64,000 bases of DNA from Onchocerca lupi (Eukaryota; Nematoda; Chromadorea; Rhabditida; Onchocercidae), in the NCBI GenBank assembly GCA_028564675.1, contig JAOVVO010000016.1, positions 248,001 to 312,000 on the forward strand. Direction: 5' to 3'. Below are positions 37,627 through 50,216 of this stretch, one piece after another; the first letter of the stretch is position 1; each line of letters starts with the position of its first letter. A program made the position numbers and the translations under genes. Under the pieces are notes generated by a model, which was not told the origin of the DNA, made no database searches, and worked only from the letters and a program-made list of their open reading frames with translations.

Positions 37627-38578
37627 CACGAATTTTCTTTACACTGATGATATGCGCCTTTCGTTGTTTTCTTTCGTTCTTCTCCTGTACTACTTATGGA
37701 TTTTAACTGGCAAAGAAATCAAAACTGTCTGTATTTTCGGGACAGTCCTGTTAGTAACACAAACAGAAGTTGTATAAGGCCGATCACTGTGAGAGAAAAA
37801 ATAGTTTTCTAACCACTGATTTCTATCACCCCGCAAATTATACTATCAGCGAAAGCACCATTGAGAATTTTACAATTACAAATTACTAATTCGACAACCG
37901 TCTACTCCCGAATTCCATAAAATTTGAATAAAATGAACAAATCCCCCCAAAAACCGATGCAATAACAAAATATCATCACTCCATCGCCATACCGATACTA
38001 AATTATAGTACAGCAAAAAAGAATAGTAGTGGCATACCGGAATGACAATGCGCCGGGCAGTACTATCGAACCGCCTTATTCGTCATTGAGTTGCATACTG
38101 GGTGGGGGTAGCCGAGTTTTGGAGCAAACTTCGACATCGATCTGCACGTGTTTTGAAATTTATAGACGATAGGTTGGGTGGATTGAGGTTCCACTATGTG
38201 CGAGGCTTCCTGAAGTTGGGATTTGGTGTTTGAAGGTCAAGGACGCGGTTTTCGATTTCCTAAGATGGGAGGTAGGAGTGTTACTTCTCCTGAAGCTTGC
38301 GGGTTTGACTGATTTCTAGCCTCATCAAAATAAGTTTTCACATGGATTGTTTAGGATGATTCACATTTTACGTATTTGCAAAATATATTCCAGTTTATTT
38401 TCTCATCCGAACGAAAATAGAATCTTTTCAGAATAAATGATTTTTGTCAATTTCGATTATTGCTGTGGCGAGCTGAAAATTACATCTAATTGCTTTAAAC
38501 ACGCGTTCGTAACAAGCATATGATGTTCCTACCGTAATACATGAATTATTGGCATTGATTATTCGGCGGTAAACTATC
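37627..38578. promoter_or_regulatory. Divergent intergenic region between AKR and ILRUN genes
   Basis: Just under 1 kb between two head-to-head genes, so both promoters should lie here. A comparatively GC-rich patch at 38080-38320 (GGGTGGGGGTAGCCGAG and GGTTGGGTGGATTGAGG type sequence) stands out from the surrounding AT-rich DNA and is the best candidate regulatory core. No specific factor site is claimed. An open frame at 37550-37777 overlaps the AKR first exon antisense and is considered chance. Confidence 0.4.
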
Positions 38579-38589
38579 TTATTTTTCAG
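38579..38589 (+). promoter_or_regulatory. Candidate spliced-leader acceptor of the ILRUN homologue
   Basis: TTATTTTTCAG ends at 38589, 17 nt before the ATG, and fits the nematode acceptor consensus TTTTCAG exactly. No upstream coding exon is apparent, so trans-splicing of a spliced leader is the likely use. Confidence 0.55.
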
Positions 38590-38606
38590 TTAGTGTGTTT
38601 ATCGAG

Positions 38607-40574
38607 ATGGATATCGATGGCGATGTAAATGGCTCACTATCGCAGGCTCTTTCATGTATGGCAACCAGCGATCGTGATGTGCTCATAAAGCAGTTCCAAC
38701 AAGTTCTTGGCGACAGTCACACTCTCTCAGCAGAAGCATGCGCTTTTTTCCTTGATATGAATAGCTGGTGAGCACAATTGACCTTTTTCAGGTCACATTT
38801 TCAACAATGGTGAAAAATTTATTGCATAATAAAAATCTAAATTGTATTAAACATTACTTTTTCGCTTTTAAGATAACACGCGATTTTTATTTGCGAATAC
38901 TAAAACTTATTTTGGACTTCAATCAATTTAGGAATTTGCAAGCTGCTCTAGGAGCTTATTATGATTATGGTAGTGCAAATGGTACAGGTTCGCCACCTCC
39001 TGAATATGTAACACAGCTACCTTCAATGCAGTTCGTGCAAGACGTCACAATAGGCGAGGTGTGTTTTATAAAGCCGTGGCTCCATGCTCTTCCCATTAAT
39101 TTTTTCTCATTCTGTTATATCGCGTAAAGTCCATCTTCATAAGTCGATTTGCAGGGTGAAAGCGTCCCACCTTCTACTCGTTTTACAAAAACTTGGCGTG
39201 TGCGCAATTCAGGAAATGAGTGGTGGCCCAATGGTTGTTTTTTGTGTTACATGGAAGGTTAGAATTCTGTTGGATTTCGTAACAGTTTCTCTTTGAAGTG
39301 TTTTACTTGATTCTTAAAGAAGAGTCTAGGTTATTGTTCTAGAAAAAAATTGTGAAAACTATTTGTTGCAGGTGACAAATTGTCGGATACCACCAGATCC
39401 TGGATTCAACCTTTAGCCCCAGGAAAGGAAATCAACGTCAGTATTGAAATGGTTAGCCCTGCGGAAAGGGGGATTTATCAAAGCAGGTGGCAACTGAATA
39501 CTAGTTCCGGAATTCCATTTGGCGGTAAACATTTCATCAAAACATGCAGGTGTTGAGTAATTCCCGAGTTAAAAACATTTTGGTGTCTTTGGAATCATTT
39601 TAGCGATCTTTCACTTTATATTGGCTATTTCAGAGTCCATTTGGTGTATCATAGCTGTCGATGATATGGGGGTTTTAGGCATCACACAGCAGCTGGCTTC
39701 TGCTCCACTAGGCTCATCTGCTCCTGCACGAAGTCAGAATGTGAATCCCTTCGGTGGAGCTCTTCCGTTTAACCATGCTACGCAGGTTAGTTTACTACTT
39801 TCTGAGTGATATTTCTGCAATACAATAAATGAGGAAATCGATTTAACAGTAATAATACGCTTGGTAAACTAATTATAAATTTCTTTTACTCGCTTAATTT
39901 CAAAAAAGCACATAGAAGAAACGGAGGAATGACCATTTAGATACACATAAGGTGATGAAATTTTGGTAACTGTCAAATTTCATATTTCACTAGGAAACGG
40001 TATACTCTTTATACTTTGAGCATTGTATATGTCTTTTTTTTCATTATACTTTGAGCATTGTATATTTTTATTTCATGTAAATTGGATTGAGATTTCCAAG
40101 TATGCCGTTAATTATCTGGCTTATAACCAATAAAAAATTCACTGTGGAGAGATAGCCATTTTCATCATCAGTAAATTGAAGTTGGATTTCTTGTTCCGTT
40201 GCATCGACAAAAAAAATTTTCAGAATTCTGTAGAACAGCTGGAATGTGTTGAAAGTAGCATGGACGAAAGCTCTGATACGGCTCATGACCAAGGTGGAAA
40301 CTCATCTTTATACAACGCTGTTGTTAGTCGACTTCCACAAGTATCTTTTTTTTTTATGGATTCTAAATGAGTGGATTTCACTTTAACTGTTACTTTTTTG
40401 CATCTCCTGGTTGGATTTACGGGGTCAATGTTTATATTATTTGCTCATTAATTTTAGGTTTGGTCAGTTAACGACTGTCAATTTCCGAATACTATAAGTG
40501 AGCCTATTGATATATCTCATATCGAAGAAGCTCCAGACGTGCCTCCCTGTACACCATGTACACCTCCACAGTGA
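38607..40574 (+). CDS. ILRUN (C6orf106) homologue: UBA-like and NBR1-like domains
   Basis: Exons read 38607-38767, 38932-39058, 39155-39257, 39372-39524, 39634-39785, 40224-40340 and 40458-40574; all phases agree and the product is 309 aa. Residues about 10-65 form the UBA-like helix set (CMATSDRDVLIKQFQQVLG, CAFFLDMNSWNLQAALGAYY). Residues about 80-190 form the NBR1-type Ig domain: FVQDVTIGEGESVPP, TKTWRVRNSGNEWWPNGC, AERGIYQSRWQLNT and GITQQL. The C-terminal third is low-complexity and acidic, ending PPCTPCTPPQ. The human protein dampens innate antiviral and inflammatory transcription through p300/CBP and affects lipid handling; its nematode function is unknown to me. The layout is colinear with the vertebrate protein, so the identification is strong. 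Exon 5 ends with NPFGGALPFN, a counterpart of the human NPF-containing linker. Confidence 0.95.
40009..40066 (+). repeat. Short tandem duplication in an ILRUN-homologue intron
   Basis: The 20-base phrase ATACTTTGAGCATTGTATAT occurs at about 40011-40030 and again at about 40046-40065, a direct duplication with a period near 35 bases separated by a T tract. It lies in the intron between 39785 and 40224, well away from the splice sites. Confidence 0.7.
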
Positions 40575-42189
40575 ATTAAACTGCTCACGACACATATTAC
40601 CTGTCTGTTTTATTTCGCAAGTATCATCCACTGGAACTACATTAAAATTCCCGGCGTTGGTGACAGTGTTCCAAGACTCTTTCGTGAGTATGTGTTTATT
40701 TTATGTATTGTTTCATCAAGTGTTCCACTTATCATGTACAGAATATTTGAGCAAGAAAGTGTTCTCGAAAGCTGTCATTCCTTTTGTGTTTTTAATAACG
40801 CGTTCTTGATTATAAGAGAAAGATTGCTTGCGCTCCATTCGCATATCTTATTTTTGGAAGTTCATGTTATAAGTCGCATTTTTTCTAGACATCCAAAAAA
40901 ATACGAGTAGAAAGGGGCATATATACTACAAAATACGTTGCGGTTAGCCGTCTACTATAGTTAAGATATGTCATCTGTATGTAACGGTTTTATTAGTTGT
41001 CTTTCATGTTTGCTTGGCGTTTATCTTTTTGTTCTGGATCTTAACTCTACATCTAAGTATTTTATACCTCATTTCCGAGTGAGCGGTGCACTGGGAGAGG
41101 TTTTAAATCTGGATTCATGTTTAGTCTGGGAAAATTGTCATATTGATTCCTTTGAAAGATTTGGGTTATATACTCAGTTTGAAAAAGCTATGTATTGGAA
41201 AGCGATCGCAACAGAAAAATCAAACTCAGTATTCATGAGGTAGTGGTGATCAAGATTGACAATGAAGGTAATGGGTGGAGAAAAAAACGAAAAAGATTTT
41301 TAATTTCAGCAGTAAGAATCATTTTTAAGAAGTGGTTGATTGAGTCTCTTAAGCCAAATTGATTATGGGTTTCTTAGACATTAAAGAATGAGTAAATTTT
41401 AGAAAACTAAAGAATTAAGTACAAAAGGATGAACTGGTTTGTGAGATTAGAAATTAGAAAAATCAATGTGCATAACAGTCATATTGTGGTCTGCACATTT
41501 ACATGATTTTTTTTTTTTTTTTTTTTGATTCTACGAATCGAAGATCAATCCGAAATTAATTTTTCTTTTCTTTTTTTTTGTTTTTGTTAAACTTAATTTC
41601 GTTTGTACATGACTGAGGCGCTGTTTTTTTTAATATATTTTATATATAGCTGTTTTATATATTTCATATATTTTCCAGTTATATACGTTATACAGTAACA
41701 TTCTTCAATAAATTGATGCATCCACAACAGCTATTCCAATTTCGAAAATGAGTTCGGGTCATTCAGTTTTGCTCCGTCATATGACTTCACTTCGTCCTCC
41801 TGATATTATTTTACCAAGCCTGTAGAATTTTGCTGTTTCCCTTTGCAGTGTCGTTATAACGATTTATAACAACTTCCTTTCTGATGTATAACTCTTATTA
41901 GTTTCATATTGTTTGTATAATGGATATCTGTAGATCATTGCGACTTAACCGTGCCAAAATTCTGATTTAGTTGTTGCTGCTGTACGGGAATATATCCCTT
42001 TATTTCGAAGTGAATCGTTCTACGTGTACCAGTGAATTGTTCATTACTACTTTGATTTCCCAAAGTGTAATTAAGTAAAATGATTTTATTGAGTTCTTTT
42101 TTTTTTTTTTTATGTAAAATATAGAAACTTATTACGACTCGTTAACTACATCTTAGTCTGCTAAGTTTTGATTTCTTTCTCTCAACCCA

Positions 42190-42232
42190 GTTTTATTTAT
42201 GGCTGAACAGACTGTTCAGCCATAAATAAAAC
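42190..42232. repeat. Perfect 21-bp inverted repeat with one-base centre
   Basis: Bases 42190-42210 and 42212-42232 are exact reverse complements around a single A at 42211. The arms contain TTTTATTTATGGCTGAACAG. Transcribed on either strand it would form a hairpin with almost no loop; as DNA it could extrude as a cruciform. The sequence outside the arms is not complementary and no target duplication is evident. Confidence 0.95.
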
Positions 42233-45200
42233 AGACTAAATGTAAAGTGTACAGAACATAGTGATTTAGCAATGGGAATATTAATCCAGAATCAAAACGA
42301 AGTGGTATCAACACGGACGAGGTATACGAGATGTCAACTTCTCTTGACTGTCATAGTTAATTTCGCTTTTTACGCGAAATTATTCAGTCATGTTTTCTAT
42401 CGTCTCGAGTAATTTTTAAAAAATGAATGTTTCGATATTTACCTGAGAAAAAAACACTATTGAATGTTTAGCTACCTTAACATCAACTTTACTATGTAAA
42501 ATTTTGAAAACAGAGTATGAACGGGTCCATTTACATCCTTAGGTTTTGATAAAGTGATTGGAAATGTCTCAGTATGAATTGATAGCCTTATGCAAAATCT
42601 GCTTTTGAGAGTGGAATTTCTTGACAGTTAATACCTGTTGTAGCTTGTCTTTTGTAATTGTGGTGCTTATTTGCCATTAGTGGCATCTCATAAATCAGTA
42701 CTTCGAAAATGATACTTGTTCTTCCATTTGTCATCATTGAGCAAGATATTCGCTTTTGAATACTAAATGGCGGAAGTGCATGAGTTTTCAGAGGAAAAAG
42801 TTAACGCTACTTGTTTTGGGTTAAACTCTTGCGGTTAATTTCATTTTTCAATTATCATTCTGTTAGATTAAGAGATGAAGTCTAAGTCATTGTATGTTGT
42901 AAATTGGTTTGCAGAAGAAAGTATCAAATATGTCAGATGTATCAAGTCTTCAATTAAAAAATAGTATATTTCTAAGTGGGATCCAACTTTAGAAACATGC
43001 CTCTTAACTTTATACAGTATATTCTTCATGAATCATTCTTTGAAAAATCGGTTTGTTTTAACGGCCGGAAATATCGAATAATTTGTTGACCTATCGACCA
43101 ATTATTTCGCAGAATATAATCTGTATTTGGAGGTTAATCTTTCTCACTCATATTCAGTAGTCGAAGATATGGCTCTACTGATCAGTAAATGCGGTATTTA
43201 CTTGAATGTTTTATCTTGCACGAATTACCATGGTGCATAGAGATATCACAGTAATTCGTTTTCAAGCTGCTTTGATTGTGTCATTTAAAAGATATAATAT
43301 ATTACGCATCACTATTCTGCCACTTTTTTCACAGTACAAAACTGGTTTAGTAGAAGAGATTTAAATAACGTTGTTTTCCTAAATAATTTCTAATAAAATT
43401 AATATGATCAAGTCATTGCGTATTTTAAATATATTCTATTGGGATCAAATTCCCAATATTCTAATTTTTGGTTAAGAAATGATTGAAATTATTAGGTAAA
43501 GAAGTCTGGCTCGTTTTCTTATTCATTAATTGCTTGTATTAAAAGAATTCCTTGTCTAATCAACTTTTTAGTTGCCATAGTGATTTGCGAAGTCTAATGC
43601 ATGGCGGAATTTTTGAACATAACCATTCAGTCCTTAGTTCAATCAAAAGAACTAATATTTTATAATTTTTATAACTTAAGAGCTACTGGGGGTAATTTCC
43701 CTCATTTGCTCTTATTAAATAGTAATATTTTATCAGTTTTCCTTTCTTCGCGTCCATTAATTTCTCACAATATTGCGTGAAATGAAACTCCGGTCAGATG
43801 AACTTCGACATCCATACCCGTGTTTCCTTCATCTTGCTTGAAAAAAATACTCAAAAATGTTTCAAAATATTGTAGACCAGCTGTCCTCGTATGATTATTA
43901 TTACTCAGTCCGCTTTGTATTGTCTTTTTATCATTTCTTACAATAGAAATGGGTGGAGACGGTCGAAAGAGGACACATGTTTATTCACAGTAAGACAGTA
44001 GCGCATGAAACATGTGTGTGATTCATCATGAAACATACCAAATTTAGATTCTTCACCTTAACTTCCAACCCTCTATCTAAAAACTGTCGGCAGTATCATA
44101 TAACGATTTGTGAAACACAAAAAAAGATGTCTTTTGTAGGGATTATCCTGAAAATTTTCAAAGAATTTTTTTCACGAAAAAAAAAAAAGGTGAGCACGAG
44201 TTATGTTTTAAGAAACGTTTGCAAAAATACAAAAAAATCAGAAATCAGAAGAGTATTTTCGATTAAGTAAAATGACTTCTAGAAATGAAATCTCGCATTT
44301 CTTCTTAAATATATTAACTTTTTATATTTTTATAAATGGTGATCATCAATATCAATTCATAGAACTTAGGAAAAAATTACGTTTTTCAGAAATGAAAACT
44401 ACTTTGTTCGTTGTCAAGTGTATTCCTTTATTGTTTTTACGAAACAAGCAGAGAAAAAATTTGTTTTTTAGTAGTGATAAGGAACTTTATCATTTTGCAG
44501 CTCAGGATTAAAACTGTGCACAGCAAAAATAGCATTTCTTGAATACGTTACTTCTCAAAGAGGATCATTATGGGCTTGAAGACTCAGAGTTGGTTTTGTG
44601 ACTGTAGATCCTGAATAAAACAAATTCAGAAGCAATCAATAGTACGCTGAAGCATGAAGCGCATTTAACTCTTCATGAATAGTATTACGCAGGATATCAA
44701 ATTCTAGAGCTCATTTTCCAAATATCGCTTCGAATTCGTGGGAACAGCAAAGAACTCCACAAAAAAAGAAAGAAAATTTCATATTCGATCTGATGAACAT
44801 TTTTTTTAATGCCCTTGATTTTTGATTTCTGTTTTTTTTTTTTTTTTTCTTTTTAATGGGTAAGCTAAGAAATTTTATGACCAGGCATTCATGAATTTTC
44901 AAGATTTATGAGTAATTTAGCACATTCTTACTGCTCCTTGATGTTGGAACTAAATTGTTCCCATGCACCTCAGGATGTTACTGGAAATCCAGGAATGTTA
45001 CCATAAAACATACTATGTACATATACGAGGATGTATACCAGTGGGCATTGATTACAAGCAGTCATCGTAAAGAAAAGATCTATACGGAAAGAGTGGAAGT
45101 GCAGTGAAAGATGATATTGATTTCATATCGATATGATATGATAAATGGCATTGGCAAGATTATTATACGCTTGTCGTTTCCTCGACCAGTCCCAATCAAT

Positions 45201-45544
45201 GTATTCGGTATGAAATGTTGCATGCAACAGATCCAGCACACTCCATTTCTTCCTTATTTCTGTTTTAGGGAGTGTAGCAAGTGCGGTTTGGCATACTTTG
45301 GTTTTATTCGTTCTGTTCTGAAATCGATGGTTTATTAGGTTCTGCGTTGTGGTTTGTCTATTTCTCTCGAATTATGAACGGTTGACATGGTATTATGTTC
45401 ACAACATCTCTTTCATAGGATTGCTGAATTCTAATCGATAACATTGAAGAGGCAATTTATTCTCATGAAATAATTATATCTTCATTATTTAACTATTTCA
45501 TTTACTTCTTAATGTTTTTAAGCTTTATTGGTTATGCGCTAAAA

Positions 45545-45690
45545 GTATATATCTGTGTTTGTTTTTATTCTTTTTTTCTATATATTTGTATTTATTCCTT
45601 TATTCTTATGTATTTGTATTAATTTTTATTCTGTCTTATATAGTTGTGTTTATTTTTATTCTTTTATGTGTATACTATTTATGTTTTCCT
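45545..45690 (+). repeat. T-rich minisatellite, units about 30 bp
   Basis: Four to five degenerate units of the type TATATTTGTGTTTATTTTTA followed by TTCTTT run from about 45545 to 45690. They are pyrimidine-rich on the plus strand and lie about 300 bp upstream of the EPG-7 homologue. The open frame they create (45559-45810) is a low-complexity Phe/Leu/Ile/Tyr artefact. Confidence 0.6.
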
Positions 45691-45980
45691 TCCTATTATA
45701 TTTTAATAGCCCATAATATTATGGATACTATGGATAAAAATAATATATTATGGATAAGAATCAAAGGGATTGCAAATTTTATAATTGTGTATTTAGGTGA
45801 AGGACTTTAATAATTACTAACTTCACATGCATATTTTCTTTCATTTAACTTTTTGTGGTCATAGTTTTACTCATCGAGCTTTTTCCTCCTCGAAAATTTC
45901 TGCATGGTTTTGGCAAGACACGCAGTTAGACTATGTAAACTACGGTGCATAGAAATATTCAACTAGCACACTAGTATTCA

Positions 45981-45991
45981 TTATATTTCAG
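45981..45991 (+). promoter_or_regulatory. Candidate spliced-leader acceptor of the EPG-7 homologue
   Basis: TTATATTTCAG ends at 45991, 29 nt before the start codon chosen for the autophagy scaffold. It fits the nematode acceptor consensus. Because the following ATG opens the conserved N-terminal domain directly, this is more likely a trans-splice site than an internal exon boundary. Confidence 0.5.
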
Positions 45992-45994
45992 GGT

Positions 45995-46012
45995 ATGCGG
46001 CATTCCCAGTGA
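45995..46012 (+). other. Five-codon upstream ORF in the EPG-7 homologue leader
   Basis: Between the presumed trans-splice site and the main ATG at 46021 lies ATG CGG CAT TCC CAG TGA (MRHSQ), in a different frame from the main ORF and ending 8 nt before it. A ribosome would meet it only three nucleotides into the trans-spliced body. It could reduce translation of the main frame. Confidence 0.5.
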
Positions 46013-46020
46013 GCGGCTTA

Positions 46021-49000
46021 ATGTTTTACGTATTTTATGTGAACGAAGGTTCGCTTCAGGCTTTAGAAGTATCTGTTGCACTTGGTTCGGTTTATAAACT
46101 ACAGTGTGTTATCGAAGAAATAACTCGAGTACCCATTGCAGAACAAGTTTGTTCTCGTTAGATTTCGAATTTACTGTTTGTTAAAACCTGTGGAACATAG
46201 GTTTAGAAAGTTCAAATAATAACAGTAATGAGCGAAAATTTACCTAATATCTTGATTCAAGCTTTATTTTTTACATAGTTGTAGCATTATTCCTAGCACA
46301 AAAATGGTTGAAAAGATCCAGTTTTTCAGGCTTTGCTTGTTTCTGGAGGGGAAGGATTGCAATCGGAAAAGCAGGTATCACATTACCAAGGAGCTGGTAC
46401 GGAGTCAAATCCATTATTCTTGTTCCGTAAATTATATAAAGAAGACAATCAGTGCACAGATCCGACAAATAGTGATGAATTGTGCAAACTATGCGCAGGT
46501 ACGCCATATATATGTATATATGAAGACAAAACTTCCATTTCTATCCAATATTACTTCTTCAATGCCTTGAAGTTTCCATCTTCTGATCAGATTGTTTTTT
46601 TTTTCCCCGGATTGACATGCCGAAAAAGCTATTTGATTAAATTAAGCAAGCATTATATATGCTTAGAATTTAGCTAATATTAGTTTTTTAAAGGTTTTTA
46701 GTCTAATTTTGTTTCCAACAGTTTTTTAGTCTAATTTTACCGAATTCGAATACTTATTTTTAAAAAACTGAACTATGTTATTCCATTTTAAAAGGTAATA
46801 TTAGGTTTGTACGATGAGCTGCGTGTTCTTGATAGCTCAACTATATCAAGGCCACTGATTACGCGCTATTGCGATGCTGGACGTTTAGGATTAAAAGTTG
46901 CTGAAAGAAGTTTGCAATTTTGTGCTCGTCTAGTTCAAGATCATCAACTTTTGCATCAAGTAAGTTCATCATTTCCATTATTATGTTTCGCTTCATTTTA
47001 TATTATATAGCAGTTCTGCTATTATGGAGACTAAATTTTGCATTTTGCAGGGATGGTTAGCACTAATATCTAATCTTTATGATTCACGAACTCAAATTGA
47101 GAAGAAATGCGAACGTTTTTTATCTCGCTACGAACGTTTGAAAACAATGAAAACTAAAGCTGAAACCTTGCTGCAAGATTTCGATAACGTCCTTTGTACT
47201 TTGCAACAAGTTAGTACTCATGTTTTATGATGTATTGTTTTCTTGTGTGATATTGTATTTATAGTTTTCACCTTTTATAGGATATTGATCTTTCAAGAAT
47301 TCTTTTAGATTAAAATTCCGTCAGCCTTATTGTCAAATTCATACAAATTGCAAGGGTCATCGAAGGCTACTGAAGAATGCACACTTTACGAGTATATTGC
47401 TCGTGCCGATCCACAGAATTCGTTGGAGGAAATGTCGGAGCAAGTTAATATGCTCTTGTCTAAGGTGCTGTTTCAAGCATCATCATCTTTACAACTTTGT
47501 TACCATTGTAATTCACCAAGATTATGTAGTTAGAAATGCAGAATGTTCTCATCATGTTTTAATTTCCATGAAATAGTGTATGCTTTTTCGTGCTTTTGTT
47601 TATTCATACGTTCACAATACTTTGCATCCTACCATCAAAAATCTGTATGCTTCAGCAGTGACGACCTCAGAATCAGAACTCAGTATAGGCTCACATTGAC
47701 CACGTTAGATACTCATGCAAAAATATCGCAAGTTAATAAACTCCGACGCTTTTCAATCTTTTAAATATTCTAGCTTTCTGCCATCATAATATGAGAAGAT
47801 ATGCGATAAATTTTTGACATTGTTTCGTATAAAAAATTATTACACTTCTAATTGCAGATGAGCGATACCGAATATAAACAGGTGGTATCTAATATGAAAT
47901 ATGTCAGTGAGAAAGTCAGTAATCCTGAAATGCGTAATATTCGTGGTATAAATACTCGCCTTACGCAGTTAGATGCAATGTTCCACAATAAAGAGCGTTA
48001 GTTTCATCACGTTTTCACTTTGTTAAATGCGTTGTTGATTTCAGCTTTTAAGTTTGGTTTCTGCAGTCATCTCTTGTTTTGAAAAACAGATTAATGCTTG
48101 CACATGATTTTGTGGCTTTAGGGTAAGATTTCTAAAATAATACCAAATTTATTTACCTATCTTATCAACACAAGTTCCAGAAGAAACAAAAGTGCTGAAA
48201 GATTTATGTTTTGCTGTATCGCAACCGGCTATTGATTCGCAATCTACCAGAGTAAAGTTTTGTTTTTTATTGATTTTTAAATTATCTTCCAAAGAGAATG
48301 TTACATAATTGCATTTCCATCGGCTGCAGAAAGTAAGCTGTTTATTTTACAGGATGTTATATTGAATCAGCGGGAAAAAATGTCAGAAGTCAAGAAACTT
48401 ATTGAACAAATGCAGAAAATGGGAAAAGCTTTTCAGCAGTCCAAAATCGAGTTGCTAAATAATATTAGAACGAGACTCCGGGGATGGATATTGCAGGTTA
48501 TTTTACTGTCAAATATTGGGTATCAAAAAAAAAATTTTGTGCATTCCTCTTTATATGTCTTGTGCTACTCTTTTTCGAGATGTTAAATGGATTGGAAATT
48601 TTGGTTTATTAAACAGAATTATAATGCAAAAATGATTTTTTTCAGGTCTATGATAGATTGCATACCACGAACAATCAGATAATTTTATTTGAAGAAAAAT
48701 ATATTGCTTTGCGGAACCGACTTGATATTATTCGACAAGTGAAAGAGAGTCCAATAATGTTTGCCACAGCGCTTACTGAATGTCTCCGCCGAAGTGTACT
48801 GCAGCCAGTTCGTTATCTGGATTTTTTAAATGTTTTAGTGCAGCACTGTAATTTAAATGTGCTAATTTATTACCTTTTATAGGAATTCGAATCGTGGTTT
48901 ACTTCATTCATGGAGAAAAGTATTGCTTTGGTCACGGAAGAAACATCTGTACGCGAAGTATTCAAACAAAAATTAGGACGACACTTTCTAAAACAGTTAT

Positions 49001-50185
49001 TTCCGGGCATGTTCGATAATTTTCCTAACTTTGCTCCAGGCAGCTTGGCATATTTTGATAAAAATTTGCCTCCTGTAGCTCCAACGGATCTGAGAACTTT
49101 GAGACAGGTATGCTGGAATTTTTCCGAACAATGGTCCATAATTTCATTATCCTCAATACTGATTTGAGCTGTTATCATTTCAGCGAAGTTATTATTAATG
49201 GATTTGTTATTTAGGCCGTTCCGTGTTTAGCAAATTTGTTACGAGTGACAGATCCCTTTATTTATCAGCGACTTTCTGTCAGAGATCCACGACTTGCATC
49301 TGGTACACAAATGACTCCTCCAGTTTTAAAAAGAGAAGAATCATTCTACACAACTGATACTACAATCAACGTTGCAAATTTGAACAAAAACTTCCCATCT
49401 ACACATTGGTTGAGGTAATTACTTCTTTCATTTAGCGACTCACTTAGCAGTAGCGATAAAAAATTATTTAAAATATTCAGGTTATACTATATTTTTTTTT
49501 TATCGCTTACCTTCCAGGAGAAAAACAATAAAGCCACAATAAATCAGTATTCTATATTTCCTGTTTATATTAAGTGCTTAAAAATTTATCCTCTGTTTAT
49601 CATTTCTATCTTTCCATTGGTTATGGCTATCTACTGTTATCTTCAGTGGTGACGAAAATTTGGATGCTTTACCCTCAAATGCAACAATGCTAGCCAAATC
49701 ACCACCGTCACGATTTGGCTCTACCTTGAGTTTAGACATGGTGGAAGAATCTCCTGCAAAGCCACTTAACTCACTTGCATCCCTTTTTGATGCCTCACAT
49801 GATGAGGTATTGCTTTTAAAATTCATAAAAATATTATGTCTAATAGTCGAAAATTCATACTTTATCCAAAATTGTTTCCGTGTATATTGCCTTTAATAGT
49901 TAATCTGGTAACTGCCTTTATCACGAGGCAGAAATTTTGCTCAATTATATTATTCTTGGGTTACAGTTCCTCTGTAATGTTACGGTTTGCTCTTAATTTT
50001 AGCAAAAAGAGAAATATACGGTAGTCGACTAATAGTAGGTCATCGGTTATCTTAAATCTCTCCACGGGTAAAGCAAAAGTGATGCTAATAATGTTATGGG
50101 TTTGAAACAATGGTTTTCATACAACGTTATCTTTTGACCTTAACTGGATAATCATTTTTGTAAAGCTGCTCATTCTTTAGAGGTC

Positions 50186-50216
<31 letters not shown>

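Larger units (their letters stand above)
40575..45980. other. Intergenic DNA between ILRUN and EPG-7 homologues
   Basis: About 5.4 kb. The beginning (40575-41700) presumably carries the ILRUN-homologue 3' UTR. Open frames at 40498-40809, 40968-41243, 44028-44511 and 45111-45338 show no family motif. T tracts occur at 41507-41526, 42097-42112 and 44829-44849. A strong palindrome (42190-42232) and a T-rich minisatellite (45545-45690) are listed separately. No gene was recognised. Confidence 0.5.

Noticed and set aside
37627..37629. GTG as the start of the aldo-keto reductase
   Set aside because: An ATG follows immediately at 37626, and nuclear eukaryotic genes normally start with ATG.
44028..44511. 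Two adjacent plus-strand open frames (80 and 79 codons)
   Set aside because: Lysine- and phenylalanine-rich translation from A/T tracts; no splice-linked continuation or motif.
45559..45810. 83-codon hydrophobic open frame
   Set aside because: Produced by a T-rich minisatellite; low-complexity translation rather than a membrane protein.
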